Of a stretch of 64,000 nucleotides of DNA, positions 26,124 through 37,226 are shown one piece after another. The number at the start of each line of letters is the position of its first letter. The first letter of the stretch is position 1. A model generated the notes under the pieces. It was given only the letters and a program-made list of their open reading frames with translations. It searched no databases and was not told where the DNA came from. Both the position numbers and the translations under genes were made by a program. Origin of the DNA: Pseudomonas putida (GTDB taxonomy: Bacteria; Pseudomonadota; Gammaproteobacteria; Pseudomonadales; Pseudomonadaceae). Location: contig CP047152.1 in the NCBI GenBank assembly GCA_041879295.1, forward strand, positions 4,407,501 to 4,471,500. The letters run 5' to 3'.

Positions 26124-27188
26124 TCAATAACCGGCGTCAGCGTCGGCCATGTCATCGGCATCAGCTTCGGCAGCAGCTTTGCCGGCTTCAGCAGCAGCAC
26201 CCGCTTTCAGCAACTTCTCACGAATTTGCTTCTCGATCTCGGCACCAATAGCCGGGTTCTCAGCCAGGTACTTGGCTGCGTTGGCTTTGCCTTGGCCGAT
26301 CTTGTTGCCCTGGTAGGCATACCAGGCACCAGACTTCTCGACCAAGCCCTGAGATACCCCCAGATCAATGATCTCGCCGTTACGGTAGATACCTTTCCCG
26401 TAAAGAATCTGGAACTCAGCCTGACGGAACGGAGGCGAGACCTTGTTCTTGACGATCTTGACGCGGGTTTCGCTGCCGACCACCTCGTCGCCTTCCTTGA
26501 CCGCGCCGGTACGGCGGATGTCCAGACGGACCGAAGCGTAGAACTTCAGGGCATTACCACCGGTAGTGGTTTCCGGGCTGCCGAACATCACACCGATCTT
26601 CATACGGATCTGGTTGATGAAGATGACCAGGCAGTTGGCGTTCTTGATGTTACCGGTAATCTTGCGCAGCGCCTGGGACATCAGGCGGGCCTGCAGGCCC
26701 ACATGCATGTCACCCATCTCGCCTTCGATTTCGGCCTTCGGCACCAGTGCGGCCACGGAGTCGACAATGATCACGTCGACCGCATTGGAGCGCACCAGCA
26801 TGTCGGTGATTTCAAGGGCCTGCTCACCGGTGTCCGGTTGCGAAACCAGCAGGTCATCGACGTTGACGCCCAGCTTGCCGGCGTACTCAGGGTCAAGGGC
26901 ATGTTCGGCGTCGACGAAGGCGCAGGTGGCACCGTTCTTCTGCGCTTCAGCGATGACAGACAGGGTCAGCGTAGTCTTACCCGACGATTCCGGGCCGTAG
27001 ATCTCGACGATACGGCCTTTTGGCAGACCACCGATGCCGAGGGCGATGTCCAGGCCCAGCGAGCCGGTGGAGATGGCCGGAATGCCTTGACGCTCATGGT
27101 CACCCATGCGCATGACCGCGCCTTTACCGAATTGGCGTTCGATCTGACCCAGGGCCGCAGCCAAGGCGCGCTTCTTGTTGTCGTCCAT
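26124..27188 (-). CDS. recA: Recombinase RecA
   Basis: RecA forms filaments on single-stranded DNA, drives homologous recombination and triggers LexA self-cleavage in the SOS response. The 354 residues include Walker A GPESSGKT (67-74), Walker B in [10 protein letters not shown] (near 140-149), the L1 and L2 DNA-binding loops with the signature [14 protein letters not shown] (near 213), and an acidic C-terminal tail rich in Ala and Asp. ATG 27188 gives [18 protein letters not shown] LexA box lies 44 bases upstream. Confidence 0.99.
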   Translation of the reverse strand: MDDNKKRALAAALGQIERQFGKGAVMRMGDHERQGIPAISTGSLGLDIALGIGGLPKGRIVEIYGPESSGKTTLTLSVIAEAQKNGATCAFVDAEHALDPEYAGKLGVNVDDLLVSQPDTGEQALEITDMLVRSNAVDVIIVDSVAALVPKAEIEGEMGDMHVGLQARLMSQALRKITGNIKNANCLVIFINQIRMKIGVMFGSPETTTGGNALKFYASVRLDIRRTGAVKEGDEVVGSETRVKIVKNKVSPPFRQAEFQILYGKGIYRNGEIIDLGVSQGLVEKSGAWYAYQGNKIGQGKANAAKYLAENPAIGAEIEKQIREKLLKAGAAAEAGKAAAEADADDMADADAGY

Positions 27189-27231
27189 TGAAATCCTCAC
27201 GTGTTCGACTTGGCCCTGACGGCCGGAATAC

Positions 27232-27247
27232 CTGTATAAGTAGCCAG
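27232..27247 (-). promoter_or_regulatory. LexA (SOS) box of recA
   Basis: The sequence CTG-TATAAGTAGC-CAG fits the 16-base CTG-N10-CAG consensus and lies 44-59 bases upstream of the recA start codon. It is the expected operator for LexA repression of recA-recX. Confidence 0.85.
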
Positions 27248-27291
27248 TATTATTCCACAGGCAGACGCCCGCGCAAACCCCTGTCGTCGAT

Positions 27292-27774
27292 TTACTCGGC
27301 ACCAAGCTGTAACAAGCCGTCTAACGCGGCGATCACCGTCTGTCGGCGCACCGCCTCGCGGTCACCGTCGAACTGCCGACGTTCGCTGAACACCCGGTCG
27401 CCATCCCCCCAGGCCAGCCACACAGTGCCCACCGGTTTGGCTGGCGAGCCGCCGTCCGGCCCGGCCACACCACTCACCGCCACGGCGAAGCGTGCGCCAC
27501 TGGCGGCCTGAGCCCCACGGACCATGGCTTCGACCACTTCCTGGCTGACTGCCCCCACCTGCCCGAACAACGCTTCAGGCACCCCCAGCTGGCGGGTTTT
27601 CTGGGCATTGGAATAGGTGACGTAACCGGCCTCGAACCAGGCCGAGCTGCCAGGTATGCGGGTGATGGCTTCGGCAATGCCACCACCGGTGCACGATTCG
27701 GCGGTAGTCACCTGTGCATTGAAACGGCGCAGGTGCTCACCCAGGCGGGTGGCGAGCGTGGTGATCGGGTCCAT
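27292..27774 (-). CDS. Nicotinamide-nucleotide amidohydrolase PncC (CinA C-terminal family)
   Basis: This 160-residue enzyme consists only of the CinA C-terminal domain. The domain deamidates nicotinamide mononucleotide to nicotinate mononucleotide in NAD recycling. The catalytic region [15 protein letters not shown] (near 23-37) with its conserved Ser/Thr, YVTYSNAQK (near 58) and [10 protein letters not shown] (near 105) are all present. Older annotations call it competence/damage-inducible CinA. It precedes recA on the same strand by 103 bases; the LexA box lies in that gap. ATG 27774 was chosen for the family start. Confidence 0.93.
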   Translation of the reverse strand: MDPITTLATRLGEHLRRFNAQVTTAESCTGGGIAEAITRIPGSSAWFEAGYVTYSNAQKTRQLGVPEALFGQVGAVSQEVVEAMVRGAQAASGARFAVAVSGVAGPDGGSPAKPVGTVWLAWGDGDRVFSERRQFDGDREAVRRQTVIAALDGLLQLGAE

Positions 27775-28058
27775 GTAGGGTGCTCCTGGTAGGCTGCCCT
27801 CTACCCTATCATTCCGGGGAGGGTGGGCGGCACCCGATCTCACTGACGATAGACCACTCATGGCATGCATCAGAGCATCGACGCAATTTTAAAGTACCCG
27901 CCGCCGCTCACTGATATTCAGCCAAATCCCGCAGCGGCTGGCCACAGCGCCCACAGACTCTACGTGAGATAACGATTTCTCCGACAAAAATGCGCTCGAC
28001 CTCTATGGACCGGTGCCGGAACAGCCTACACACGATACGCCTGAACAAAATGACTACC
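27775..28058. other. Gene-free gap between cinA and the GT25 gene
   Basis: These 284 bases are upstream of cinA and downstream of the glycosyltransferase gene (both minus). They are less GC-rich than their surroundings (for example CGCAATTTTAAAGTACC and ATAACGATTTCTCCGACAAAAATG). No open frame, terminator with a T-run or repeat is evident to me. Confidence 0.4.
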
Positions 28059-28712
28059 TCAGAAGTTCAGCCGAAGCATGGTGCGCCAGATGTTTTTCAG
28101 AGGTGAGCGGCGGTGCTTCGCCCAGTTACGTTCCCACCATTCATCCTCATTGCGCACTACCTGCTCCAGGTCACTGCCTGCAACGGCGGCAGCATGCTGG
28201 CGGAACATCATGGGGAACACGCAATGCTGGCGAATCTTGTGTTTGACCAACACATCCACAGGCGTGCCATCATAGGGCGTCTCTGCCAGAATCCTGCAGC
28301 CCTCGCGGGACAGCACGTAAGCGTGCAGCGCAACAACCCGGCCCCTGGCGATGAACGGGAACCAAGTCAGCCAGGTTCGCCCCATGGAATAGCCCAGGTG
28401 CAGGGCCTCGAATCGCCGGGTCTGCATGAACCGGTTTACCCAGCGCACCTGCCAAGCCTTGAATTCATAGGCCTTGGCATCATCTTCAAAAATCAGAATC
28501 CTGTCGTGGCCATTGTCGAGCGCATGGCGGGCCAGTTGTTGATGCGACTCGTAGCACCCTCGCCTGGGGTCGCTGTTTTTTTCAACGACATGAAAGACCA
28601 CTTGATTGTCGAGTTGCCGGCCGATGGTTTCGCGGAACAGGGCACGCCGGTCACTCCGCGTTTCGAGGGAAATACAAAATACCGCATCGACGTCAAAACG
28701 AATTCCGCTCAC
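28059..28712 (-). CDS. Glycosyltransferase family 25 (LOS/LPS type)
   Basis: The product of about 217 residues matches family GT25 (lipooligosaccharide galactosyltransferase/LgtB type). Near the N-terminus is AVFCISLETRSDRR, the typical first strand and Arg-Asp-Arg motif. DRILIFEDDAKAYE (near 70) carries the metal-binding E-D-D, and ALHLGYSMGRTW and HAYVLSREGCRIL follow. It should add a sugar to a surface glycan in the cytoplasm. There is no ATG start. GTG 28712 is my choice; a TTG at 28724 is the alternative. Neither has an ideal ribosome site. Long non-coding flanks and lower GC suggest later insertion between cinA and mutS. Confidence 0.8.
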   Translation of the reverse strand: MSGIRFDVDAVFCISLETRSDRRALFRETIGRQLDNQVVFHVVEKNSDPRRGCYESHQQLARHALDNGHDRILIFEDDAKAYEFKAWQVRWVNRFMQTRRFEALHLGYSMGRTWLTWFPFIARGRVVALHAYVLSREGCRILAETPYDGTPVDVLVKHKIRQHCVFPMMFRQHAAAVAGSDLEQVVRNEDEWWERNWAKHRRSPLKNIWRTMLRLNF

Positions 28713-28981
28713 TGCTCTAATCAACCTTGCAATAGATGTTTACCGGGCCAGGTACCACCGCAGGTGAATGAGGCAGGCCATCCCTGATGATCAAGTTGCG
28801 CAATTCTCCACAGGGGGCACATGGTGTCAATAAGCCTTCATCGCGGTTGCCCGGTACTGCCTGCCCGGTACCCGTGGTAACCTATGCGACTTTAAAATCC
28901 GGTGGGTCTCGGCGTCGCAAACGCAACACAGAACGCCTCAAATTTGCCCCACAATGTTGAGACCTACTTTCTAAGCCATTG

Positions 28982-31567
28982 ATGAATAAAGCAATCTCAG
29001 ATCTTTCCGCACACACCCCGATGATGCAGCAGTACTGGAAGCTGAAGAACCAGCACCCGGACCAGCTGATGTTCTACCGCATGGGCGACTTCTACGAAAT
29101 CTTCTACGAAGATGCGAAAAAGGCCGCGAAACTGCTGGATATCACCCTGACCGCCCGCGGTCAGTCGGCCGGCCAGTCCATCCCCATGTGCGGGATTCCG
29201 TTCCATTCGCTGGAAGGCTACCTGGCCAAGCTGGTCAAGCTCGGCGAGTCGGTGGTGATCTGTGAGCAGGTCGGCGACCCAGCCACCAGCAAGGGCCCGG
29301 TGGAGCGCCAGGTGGTGCGCATCATCACCCCCGGCACGGTCAGTGACGAGGCACTGCTCGACGAGCGCCGCGACAACCTGATTGCCGCACTGCTCGGTGA
29401 CGAGCGCCTGTTCGGCCTGGCGGTACTGGACATCACCAGCGGCAATTTCAGCGTGCAGGAGATCAAGGGCTGGGAAAACCTGCTGGCCGAACTCGAGCGC
29501 CTGAACCCGGTCGAGCTGTTGATCCCCGACGACTGGCCACGGGACCTGCCTGCGGAGAAGCGCCCTGGCGCCCGCCGCCGCGCACCGTGGGACTTCGACC
29601 GCGACTCGGCACGCAAGGCCCTGTGCCAGCAGTTCGCGACCAAGGACCTCAAGGGCTTCGGCTGCGACAAGCTGACCCTGGCCATTGGTGCCGCCGGCTG
29701 CCTGCTGACCTACGCCAAGGAAACCCAGCGCACCGCCCTGCCGCATCTGCGTAGCCTGCGCCACGAGCGCCTGGACGATACGGTCATACTCGATGGTGCC
29801 AGCCGACGAAACCTTGAGCTGGACATCAACCTGGCCGGCGGGCGCGACAACACCCTGCAATCGGTGATCGACCGCTGCCAGACTGCCATGGCCAGCCGCC
29901 TGCTGAGCCGCTGGCTGAACCGCCCGCTGCGTGACCTCAAGGTGCTGCAAGCACGCCAGGACTCGATCCGCTGCCTGCTCGACAGCTACCGCTTCGAAAA
30001 ACTGCAGCCGCAGTTGAAGGAAATTGGCGATATCGAGCGGATTCTCGCCCGTATTGGCCTGCGCAATGCCCGCCCGCGCGACCTGGCACGCCTGCGCGAT
30101 GCGCTGGGCGCGTTGCCAGAGCTGCAGAACGCCATGACCGAGCTCGAAGCGCCGCACCTGGCGCGTCTGGCGGCCATTACCGGCACCTATCCAGAACTGG
30201 CCAGCCTGCTGGAACGGGCGATCATCGACAACCCGCCCGCGGTGATCCGCGATGGCGGCGTACTGAAGGCGGGCTACGACAACGAACTGGACGAGCTGCT
30301 GGCAATCAGCGAGAACGCCGGCCAGTTCCTGATCGACCTGGAAGCCCGGGAAAAGGCCCGTACCGGCCTTGCCAACCTCAAGGTCGGCTACAATCGTGTA
30401 CACGGCTACTTCATCGAACTGCCGACCAAGCAGGCCGAGCAGGCCCCGGGCGACTACATCCGCCGTCAGACACTCAAAGGCGCCGAGCGCTTCATCACCC
30501 CAGAGCTGAAGGCGTTCGAGGACAAGGCATTGTCGGCCAAGAGCCGCGCCCTGGCCCGCGAAAAGATGCTCTACGACGCCCTGCTGGAAACCTTGATCAG
30601 CCACCTGGCACCGCTGCAGGACAGCGCTGCCGCCCTGGCTGAACTGGATGTGCTCAGCAACCTGGCCGAGCGCGCACTGAACCTCGACCTTAACTGCCCG
30701 CGCTTCGTCGACGAGCCTTGCCTGCGCATCGAGCAGGGCCGCCATCCGGTGGTGGAGCAGGTACTGACCACGCCGTTCGTGGCCAACGACCTGGGCCTGG
30801 ACAACAACACGCGCATGCTGATCATCACCGGCCCGAACATGGGCGGTAAGTCCACCTACATGCGCCAGACCGCCCTGATCGTGCTGCTGGCGCACATCGG
30901 CAGCTTCGTCCCTGCGGCGAGTTGCGAGCTGTCGCTGGTCGACCGCATCTTCACGCGCATCGGCTCCAGCGATGACCTGGCCGGCGGGCGCTCGACCTTC
31001 ATGGTCGAGATGAGCGAAACCGCCAACATCCTGCACAATGCCACCGACCGCAGCCTGGTGCTGATGGACGAAGTGGGCCGCGGCACCAGTACCTTCGACG
31101 GCCTGTCGCTGGCCTGGGCCGCCGCCGAGCGCCTGGCCCAACTGCGTGCCTACACACTGTTCGCCACGCACTACTTCGAACTGACCGTGCTGCCGGAGAG
31201 CGAGCCGCTGGTGGCCAACGTGCACCTGAACGCCACCGAGCACAACGAACGCATCGTGTTCCTGCACCATGTACTGCCCGGCCCTGCCAGCCAGAGCTAC
31301 GGCCTGGCCGTGGCGCAACTGGCCGGTGTGCCGACGGTGGTCATCCAGCGAGCCCGCGAACACCTGGGGCGCCTGGAAACCACCAGCCTGCCGCACGAGC
31401 AGCCTGCGGCCGCAAAAGCCAAGGATGCGCCTCAGGTACCGCACCAGAGCGACCTGTTCGCCAGCCTGCCACACCCAGCCATCGAGAAGCTGGGCAAGCT
31501 GCAACTGGACGACATGACCCCGCGTCAAGCTATCGAAATGCTATATCAACTAAAGAACCTGTTATAA
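28982..31567 (+). CDS. mutS: DNA mismatch repair protein MutS
   Basis: MutS recognises base mismatches and small loops and starts methyl-independent or MutL-dependent repair. The 861 residues show the mismatch-binding motif [15 protein letters not shown] (Phe-X-Glu near 35-37), the connector, lever and clamp domains, and the ABC-type ATPase with Walker [10 protein letters not shown] (617-625), Walker B in [16 protein letters not shown] (near 690) and ATHYFEL. ATG 28982 gives [13 protein letters not shown]; a TTG one codon earlier is unlikely. It is followed after 140 bases by fdxA. Confidence 0.98.
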   Translation: MNKAISDLSAHTPMMQQYWKLKNQHPDQLMFYRMGDFYEIFYEDAKKAAKLLDITLTARGQSAGQSIPMCGIPFHSLEGYLAKLVKLGESVVICEQVGDPATSKGPVERQVVRIITPGTVSDEALLDERRDNLIAALLGDERLFGLAVLDITSGNFSVQEIKGWENLLAELERLNPVELLIPDDWPRDLPAEKRPGARRRAPWDFDRDSARKALCQQFATKDLKGFGCDKLTLAIGAAGCLLTYAKETQRTALPHLRSLRHERLDDTVILDGASRRNLELDINLAGGRDNTLQSVIDRCQTAMASRLLSRWLNRPLRDLKVLQARQDSIRCLLDSYRFEKLQPQLKEIGDIERILARIGLRNARPRDLARLRDALGALPELQNAMTELEAPHLARLAAITGTYPELASLLERAIIDNPPAVIRDGGVLKAGYDNELDELLAISENAGQFLIDLEAREKARTGLANLKVGYNRVHGYFIELPTKQAEQAPGDYIRRQTLKGAERFITPELKAFEDKALSAKSRALAREKMLYDALLETLISHLAPLQDSAAALAELDVLSNLAERALNLDLNCPRFVDEPCLRIEQGRHPVVEQVLTTPFVANDLGLDNNTRMLIITGPNMGGKSTYMRQTALIVLLAHIGSFVPAASCELSLVDRIFTRIGSSDDLAGGRSTFMVEMSETANILHNATDRSLVLMDEVGRGTSTFDGLSLAWAAAERLAQLRAYTLFATHYFELTVLPESEPLVANVHLNATEHNERIVFLHHVLPGPASQSYGLAVAQLAGVPTVVIQRAREHLGRLETTSLPHEQPAAAKAKDAPQVPHQSDLFASLPHPAIEKLGKLQLDDMTPRQAIEMLYQLKNLL

Positions 31568-31587
31568 CGGCGCCCACTACAAGCTGA

Positions 31588-31680
31588 TAGAATCCGCCGC
31601 GGTTTGCTGGTGCTGCAGGTTATTAGCCTGGCCTGCAGCCACATCGCCGTAAACCGCGCGGCCCTGAGAGGAAGGGCCGC
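31588..31680 (+). promoter_or_regulatory. fdxA promoter -10 and structured leader
   Basis: TAGAAT (31588-31593) looks like a -10 element, so transcription should begin near 31600. The leader then contains a long imperfect hairpin with outer stem CGCGGTTT (31598-31605) / AAACCGCG (31651-31658) and inner stem GCTGCAGG (31612-31619) / CCTGCAGC (31632-31639). A compact hairpin GCGGCCCT / AGGGCCGC (31658-31680) follows, with loop GAGAGGA. The ribosome site GAGGAG starts at 31692. Confidence 0.55.
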
Positions 31681-31707
31681 CGCCGTCGCCTGAGGAGAGA
31701 ATTAGAA

Positions 31708-32031
31708 ATGACCTTCGTCGTCACCGACAACTGCATCAAATGCAAATACACCGACTGCGTGGAAGTCTGTCCGGTGGACTGCTTCTACGAAGGCCCGAAC
31801 TTCCTGGTCATCCACCCGGACGAGTGCATCGACTGCGCCCTGTGCGAGCCGGAGTGCCCAGCGCAAGCCATCTTCTCGGAAGACGAAGTGCCTGCTGGCA
31901 TGGAGAACTTCATCGAGCTGAACGCGGAGCTGGCGGAAATCTGGCCGAACATCACCGAACGTAAGGATGCCCTGCCAGACGCTGAAGAATGGGACGGCAA
32001 GACCGGCAAGATTGCCGACCTGGAGCGCTGA
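31708..32031 (+). CDS. fdxA: Seven-iron ferredoxin FdxA
   Basis: A 107-residue ferredoxin of the Azotobacter FdI type, a soluble one-electron carrier with one [3Fe-4S] and one [4Fe-4S] cluster. Nine cysteines lie in the first 50 residues: Cys9, 12, 17, 21 and 25 in the first half and Cys40, 43, 46 and 50 in [11 protein letters not shown]. The C-terminal half is an acidic, Trp-containing extension ([15 protein letters not shown]) typical of this class. The start has GAGGAG 10 bases upstream. Fpr, encoded in the same window, is a plausible redox partner. A strong terminator follows. Confidence 0.97.
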   Translation: MTFVVTDNCIKCKYTDCVEVCPVDCFYEGPNFLVIHPDECIDCALCEPECPAQAIFSEDEVPAGMENFIELNAELAEIWPNITERKDALPDAEEWDGKTGKIADLER

Positions 32032-32046
32032 TAGCGCCCAGATGCG

Positions 32047-32078
32047 AAAAAGGCCCCTCGGGGCCTTTTTTGTTTTTC
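32047..32078 (+). terminator. Intrinsic terminator of fdxA
   Basis: AAGGCCCC-TC-GGGGCCTT followed by TTTTGTTTTT, starting 16 bases after the fdxA stop; a textbook intrinsic terminator, back-to-back with the rsmZ terminator. Confidence 0.93.
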
Positions 32079-32085
32079 TGCGGGC

Positions 32086-32218
32086 AAAAAAAGGGGCGGT
32101 TTGACCCGCCCACATTTTTTCCGTAGTCCCTGCTTGTCCCAAACATCATCCTGATGAAATCGCTTCTTGCGATGTCCCTGGCCTTCATCCTGAAAGCCTG
32201 CGCATGTCCCTGTGCACA
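32086..32218 (-). ncRNA. rsmZ: Small regulatory RNA RsmZ
   Basis: This minus-strand RNA of about 133 nt lies between fdxA and rpoS, where rsmZ sits in pseudomonads. It should sequester RsmA/RsmE (CsrA family) proteins and so relieve translational repression when Gac is active. On its strand seven GGA motifs are visible, several in small hairpin loops (for example CTTTC-AGGAT-GAAGG and CATC-AGGAT-GATG). It ends with the GGGCGG..CCGCCC stem and seven T residues (32086-32105). A -10-like TAGTAT is at 32225-32230, which puts the 5' end near 32218 (TGTGCACAGGGACATG). Ends are estimates to a few bases. Confidence 0.93.
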
Positions 32219-32224
32219 GTTCGA

Positions 32225-32408
32225 ATACTAGCGGGTTGAGTCGGGCGGGCAAGCGCCAGACCTCACAGGGTATTTCCGAAGACACATTTGGTCAGCGGCG
32301 AATAAAGCATGATTTTCAATGACTTGTAAAAAACCAGCGCCAGGAAACGACAATGGTCTACTGAGACGTGCGTAGATAGCTTACAAAACGAGTAAGAAAA
32401 GGCTTACA
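32225..32408 (-). promoter_or_regulatory. rsmZ promoter with GacA box
   Basis: The -10 TAGTAT (32225-32230) and an upstream GacA binding site at 32391-32408 are seen. The site reads AGTAAG-AAAAGG-CTTACA, one mismatch from TGTAAG-N6-CTTACA. Its centre lies about 180 bases upstream of the predicted start, the distance I recall for rsmZ in other pseudomonads. The 160 bases between are AT-rich with A-tracts, suitable for IHF- or MvaT-like proteins. No gene is present. Confidence 0.88.
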
Positions 32409-32499
32409 GGCAATGTTACCGGGGTAGCGCAGTACATATTAGATATCTGTTCTGCCCTGAAGTGCCCCCCGACGCTCTCAAACTTTTCGCCCCACACAC

Positions 32500-32530
32500 A
32501 AAAACGCCCCGAGGTCATCGGGGCGTTTTG
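32500..32530 (-). terminator. Intrinsic terminator of rpoS
   Basis: On the minus strand AAACGCCCCGATGACCTCGG-type stem (CGCCCCGA / TCGGGGCG with a short loop) is followed by TTTTTG, starting 16 bases after the rpoS stop codon. Confidence 0.9.
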
Positions 32531-32545
32531 AGTGACAGACCTTCG

Positions 32546-33553
32546 CTACTGGAACAGCGACTCACTGGACAGGCCATTCTTCTCAAGGATCTCGCGCAAA
32601 CGCTTGAGCCCCTCTACCTGAATCTGCCGCACCCGCTCCCGGGTCAGGCCAATCTCCAGGCCAACATCTTCAAGGGTACTGCTTTCATGCCCACGCAGGC
32701 CAAAGCGACGCACCACCACCTCGCGTTGCTTGTCGGTCAGCTCACCCAGCCACTGATCAATGCTCTGCGACAGGTCGTCATCCTGCAGCAATTCGCACGG
32801 ATCAGTCGGGCGGTCGTCGGTCAACGTATCAAGCAGGGTCTTGTCCGAGTCCGGGCCAAGCGAAACATCCACAGACGACACCCGCTCATTCAGGCCCAGC
32901 ATGCGCTTGACCTCGGTAACCGGCTTCTCCAGCAGCGTGGCGATTTCTTCTGGTGAGGGTTCATGGTCGAGTTTCTGGGTCAGTTCGCGCGCGGCACGCA
33001 GATAGACGTTCAGCTCCTTGACAACGTGGATCGGCAGGCGAATGGTGCGAGTCTGGTTCATGATCGCCCGTTCGATGGTCTGGCGAATCCACCAGGTCGC
33101 ATAGGTCGAAAAACGGAAACCACGCTCCGGGTCGAACTTCTCGACCGCACGGATCAACCCCAGGTTGCCCTCTTCGATCAGGTCGAGCAGCGACAGGCCA
33201 CGGTTCACGTAACGACGGGCAATTTTGACAACCAGGCGCAGGTTGCTTTCGATCATGCGCTTGCGGCCGGCAGGGTCACCCTTCTGCGACAAGCGCGCAA
33301 AATGCACTTCTTCTTCCGGCGAAAGCAGCGGCGAGAAACCAATCTCGTTGAGATACAGCTGGGTGGCATCGAGCGCCCTGCTGTAATCGATGTACTTGTG
33401 TTGCTTGAGCGAAGAGCCCGACTTGGCCCTCGTCCGAACCGAAGATACAGCAGGTTCGTCTGACACCACATCCGTTTCCAAAACGATGCCCGTCTCCATC
33501 AGGAGGACGTCATCATCGATGTCAAACTCCGGCACTTCTTTACTGAGAGCCAT
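32546..33553 (-). CDS. rpoS: RNA polymerase sigma factor RpoS
   Basis: RpoS (sigma-38) directs RNA polymerase to stationary-phase and general-stress promoters. The 335 residues include region 1.2 ([16 protein letters not shown], near 62), region 2 with the core-binding and -10 recognition helix ([19 protein letters not shown], then [14 protein letters not shown] near 140-165), region 3, and region 4 with the -35 recognition helix ([18 protein letters not shown] near 305). ATG 33553 is preceded by AAAGGA. nlpD lies 108 bases upstream on the same strand; in E. coli the main rpoS promoter is inside nlpD, so transcription from within nlpD is likely here too. A terminator follows. Confidence 0.98.
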   Translation of the reverse strand: MALSKEVPEFDIDDDVLLMETGIVLETDVVSDEPAVSSVRTRAKSGSSLKQHKYIDYSRALDATQLYLNEIGFSPLLSPEEEVHFARLSQKGDPAGRKRMIESNLRLVVKIARRYVNRGLSLLDLIEEGNLGLIRAVEKFDPERGFRFSTYATWWIRQTIERAIMNQTRTIRLPIHVVKELNVYLRAARELTQKLDHEPSPEEIATLLEKPVTEVKRMLGLNERVSSVDVSLGPDSDKTLLDTLTDDRPTDPCELLQDDDLSQSIDQWLGELTDKQREVVVRRFGLRGHESSTLEDVGLEIGLTRERVRQIQVEGLKRLREILEKNGLSSESLFQ

Positions 33554-33661
33554 TGTTATAATCCTTTGCTGAGTTCGAACTCAGACTCGAGCGGCACCTT
33601 TATCCCTGGCAGCGCTTGAGCCTGTCCCCTCTACATCACAGGAACAGGCTGGGTACAACGA

Positions 33662-34519
33662 TCAACGACGTGGCAGGAACTGGAGCGGATCGACGGGTTT
33701 GCCCTGGCGGCGAATCTCGAAATGCAGCTTCACCCGATCTGTGCCCGTAGACCCCATTTCAGCAATCGACTGCCCTGCCTTGACCTGCTGCCCCTCCCGA
33801 ACCAACAGCCTGCGGTTATGACCGTAGGCACTGACGTAGGTGTCGCTGTGCTTGATGATGATCAGCTCGCCGTAGCCCCTCAAACCACTCCCGGCGTATA
33901 CCACTGCACCATCAGACGCAGCAAAAACAGGCTGTCCCAAATCACCGGCGATATCAATGCCTTTATTCAAACTACCGTTTGAAGCAAATTTTCCAATCAG
34001 CACGCCGTTGGCAGGCCAAGCCCAGCCGCCTACCGCACGCTCCGCAGCCGGCACGCTGGCAACCACGGGCGCGCTGCCCGAAGAGGCCGGCGCGACTGGT
34101 TTACGGGTGCTGGCGGGCGCGGTTGCAGTGCTGCCCACAGGCCGCCGCGTGACCGTGGTGCGGCTTGACGAGGACGGGTTGGATACCACCGTGGTGCGGC
34201 TGCTGGAACCGCTGCTGAAACGGATCGCCTGCCCCGGGCGGATGGTATAGGGCGCCAGGATGCCATTGCGTGCAGCCAGCTCCTTGTAGTCCCAACCATA
34301 ACGGAAGGCGATGGAGAACAGGGTGTCGCCTGGCTTGACGATGTATTGCCCGGAAGTCACCGCCGGGCGCTTGGGCACGGTGTTGTTGCGGTCGACCACC
34401 CGCGCGTTGTTGCTGCTGGTGCTTGAGCAACCCACCAGAAGCGCGCCCATGGCCAATGCAATCACCAGAAGCTTGAAACCCGACCCGTCCTTGCGCTGCC
34501 GAATGACTGTGTGACCCAC
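33662..34519 (-). CDS. nlpD: Lipoprotein NlpD, murein hydrolase activator
   Basis: NlpD is an outer-membrane lipoprotein that activates the septal amidase AmiC. The start is GTG 34519, chosen because AGGGGAG lies 5 bases upstream; the ATG five codons earlier lacks a ribosome site. The 285 residues show a lipobox (LLVGC, Cys about 31), one LysM domain (YIVKPGDTLFSIAFRYGW, from about 58), a Ser/Thr/Pro/Arg-rich linker, and a C-terminal LytM (M23) domain. The first zinc ligand motif HxxxD is replaced by NKGID, while HFEIR is kept, so the domain is degenerate and non-hydrolytic, as in E. coli NlpD. Confidence 0.95.
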   Translation of the reverse strand: MGHTVIRQRKDGSGFKLLVIALAMGALLVGCSSTSSNNARVVDRNNTVPKRPAVTSGQYIVKPGDTLFSIAFRYGWDYKELAARNGILAPYTIRPGQAIRFSSGSSSRTTVVSNPSSSSRTTVTRRPVGSTATAPASTRKPVAPASSGSAPVVASVPAAERAVGGWAWPANGVLIGKFASNGSLNKGIDIAGDLGQPVFAASDGAVVYAGSGLRGYGELIIIKHSDTYVSAYGHNRRLLVREGQQVKAGQSIAEMGSTGTDRVKLHFEIRRQGKPVDPLQFLPRR

Positions 34520-34579
34520 CCGCGCTCCCCTCATGGTGCCGAAAATCTATATGAAGACAAGAAATGCAATATTGTTGCA

Positions 34580-34585
34580 ATTATA
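34580..34585 (-). promoter_or_regulatory. Candidate -10 of nlpD
   Basis: A perfect TATAAT on the minus strand lies 61 bases upstream of the nlpD start, within an AT-rich patch next to the palindrome-like TTGCAACAATATTGCA. The -35 is poor. The rest of the 237-base gap to pcm (34520-34756) shows no gene. Confidence 0.5.
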
Positions 34586-34756
34586 ACCAAGCCAGCCGGT
34601 ATTGGCAGACGGGTACGAAAGACGGGCGAACCCCCCCGGCGCACGCTGTGCGTTAGCGCTTCGCACCGCCTGATAGACAGGGCAAAGCGACAAGAATTCG
34701 CCGGCGGCACAAAAATACACCGCGCCTCATGCCTGCACAGCTCAGATCAACAGACC

Positions 34757-36167
<1,411 letters not shown>

Positions 36168-36180
<13 letters not shown>

Positions 36181-37226
36181 GGGCTGTCCGTCTGCCCTGC
36201 CGACACCAGATCCACGACTTCACGCACCACCACGGTGGCGAAGCATCCGGCCGGCAGGACGAATTCCAGTTGCAGGATATCAGGCTCGGGATAATGCCAC
36301 GTCAGGCCGCCAATAGGGAGCCGCAGAATTCGTCGTTCGTGATCCATGCCCGCCTGGGCCAACCACTGGCAAAGTGCCGGCTGGCGTGCGCCGATAGCGT
36401 TTTCCAGCTGGGCAGGCACAGCGCCAGCAGGTGAAGCGCCCTCCCCCCACATCGGCCCGGTCGGGTGCAGGTCGAGAATCGCCAGGCGCGGGTCGGCACA
36501 TTCCGCCTCACCCGCCGGGAAGAAACTGCGGCTGTCGGTGAACGCCAGCAGGTCCCCGACCTGGGCTCGGGCCCAGCTACCGTCAGCGACACGCGCAGCC
36601 AGCAACTGATTGAACAGATAGCTGCGCCCGGCCGAAAGCAGCCGCGAACGCACGTTGCGCTGCTCAGGCAAAGCCTTGCGCGCGGCCCAATCGAGGGCGT
36701 CATGAACGTTGCCACCGCCGTGCCCGAAACGCTGAGTGCCGAAATAGTTGGGCACACCGTGCTGTCTGAGCTGTTCCAGGCGCGCATCCACCGCCTGGTG
36801 ATCGGCAGCCAGGGCCGTCAGGCGCAAGGTGAACCCGTTGGCCGAATGCGCGCCACGCTGCAGTTTGCGCTGATGGCGCACCTGCTTGAGCACACGCAGG
36901 CTGGCATCCTCTGCACGCGACAGATCCGGGTCGGCCTTACCCGGCAGGTGCAGGCTGAACCACTGGCGGGTCAGCGCCTGGCGGTCCTTGAGGCCGGCGT
37001 AGCTGATGCTGCGCACCGGTACGCCAGCGGCGCGGGCGAGGCGTCGGGCGGCTTCTTCGGTGTTCAGATCACGCTTTTCGACCCACAGCCACAGGTGCTC
37101 GCCTTGGCCCGATAGCGGGATATCCAGGACTTCGTCAACCTGAAAGTCTTCGGCAACCGCTTTGAGGACGGCGGTACCCAGTGCTTCACCCGATGCGCGA
37201 GGGCCCAGCAGTTCCAGTTCGGTCAT
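36168..37226 (-). CDS. truD: tRNA pseudouridine(13) synthase TruD
   Basis: TruD converts uridine 13 of tRNA-Glu (and some mRNAs in other organisms) to pseudouridine. The 352-residue protein carries the catalytic motif [15 protein letters not shown], with Asp81 as nucleophile, and the TruD insertion domain in the middle. The [12 protein letters not shown] motif (near 149-160) is also diagnostic. It overlaps ispF by four bases (ATGA) and surE by 13 bases, so the genes form one transcript. Confidence 0.96.
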
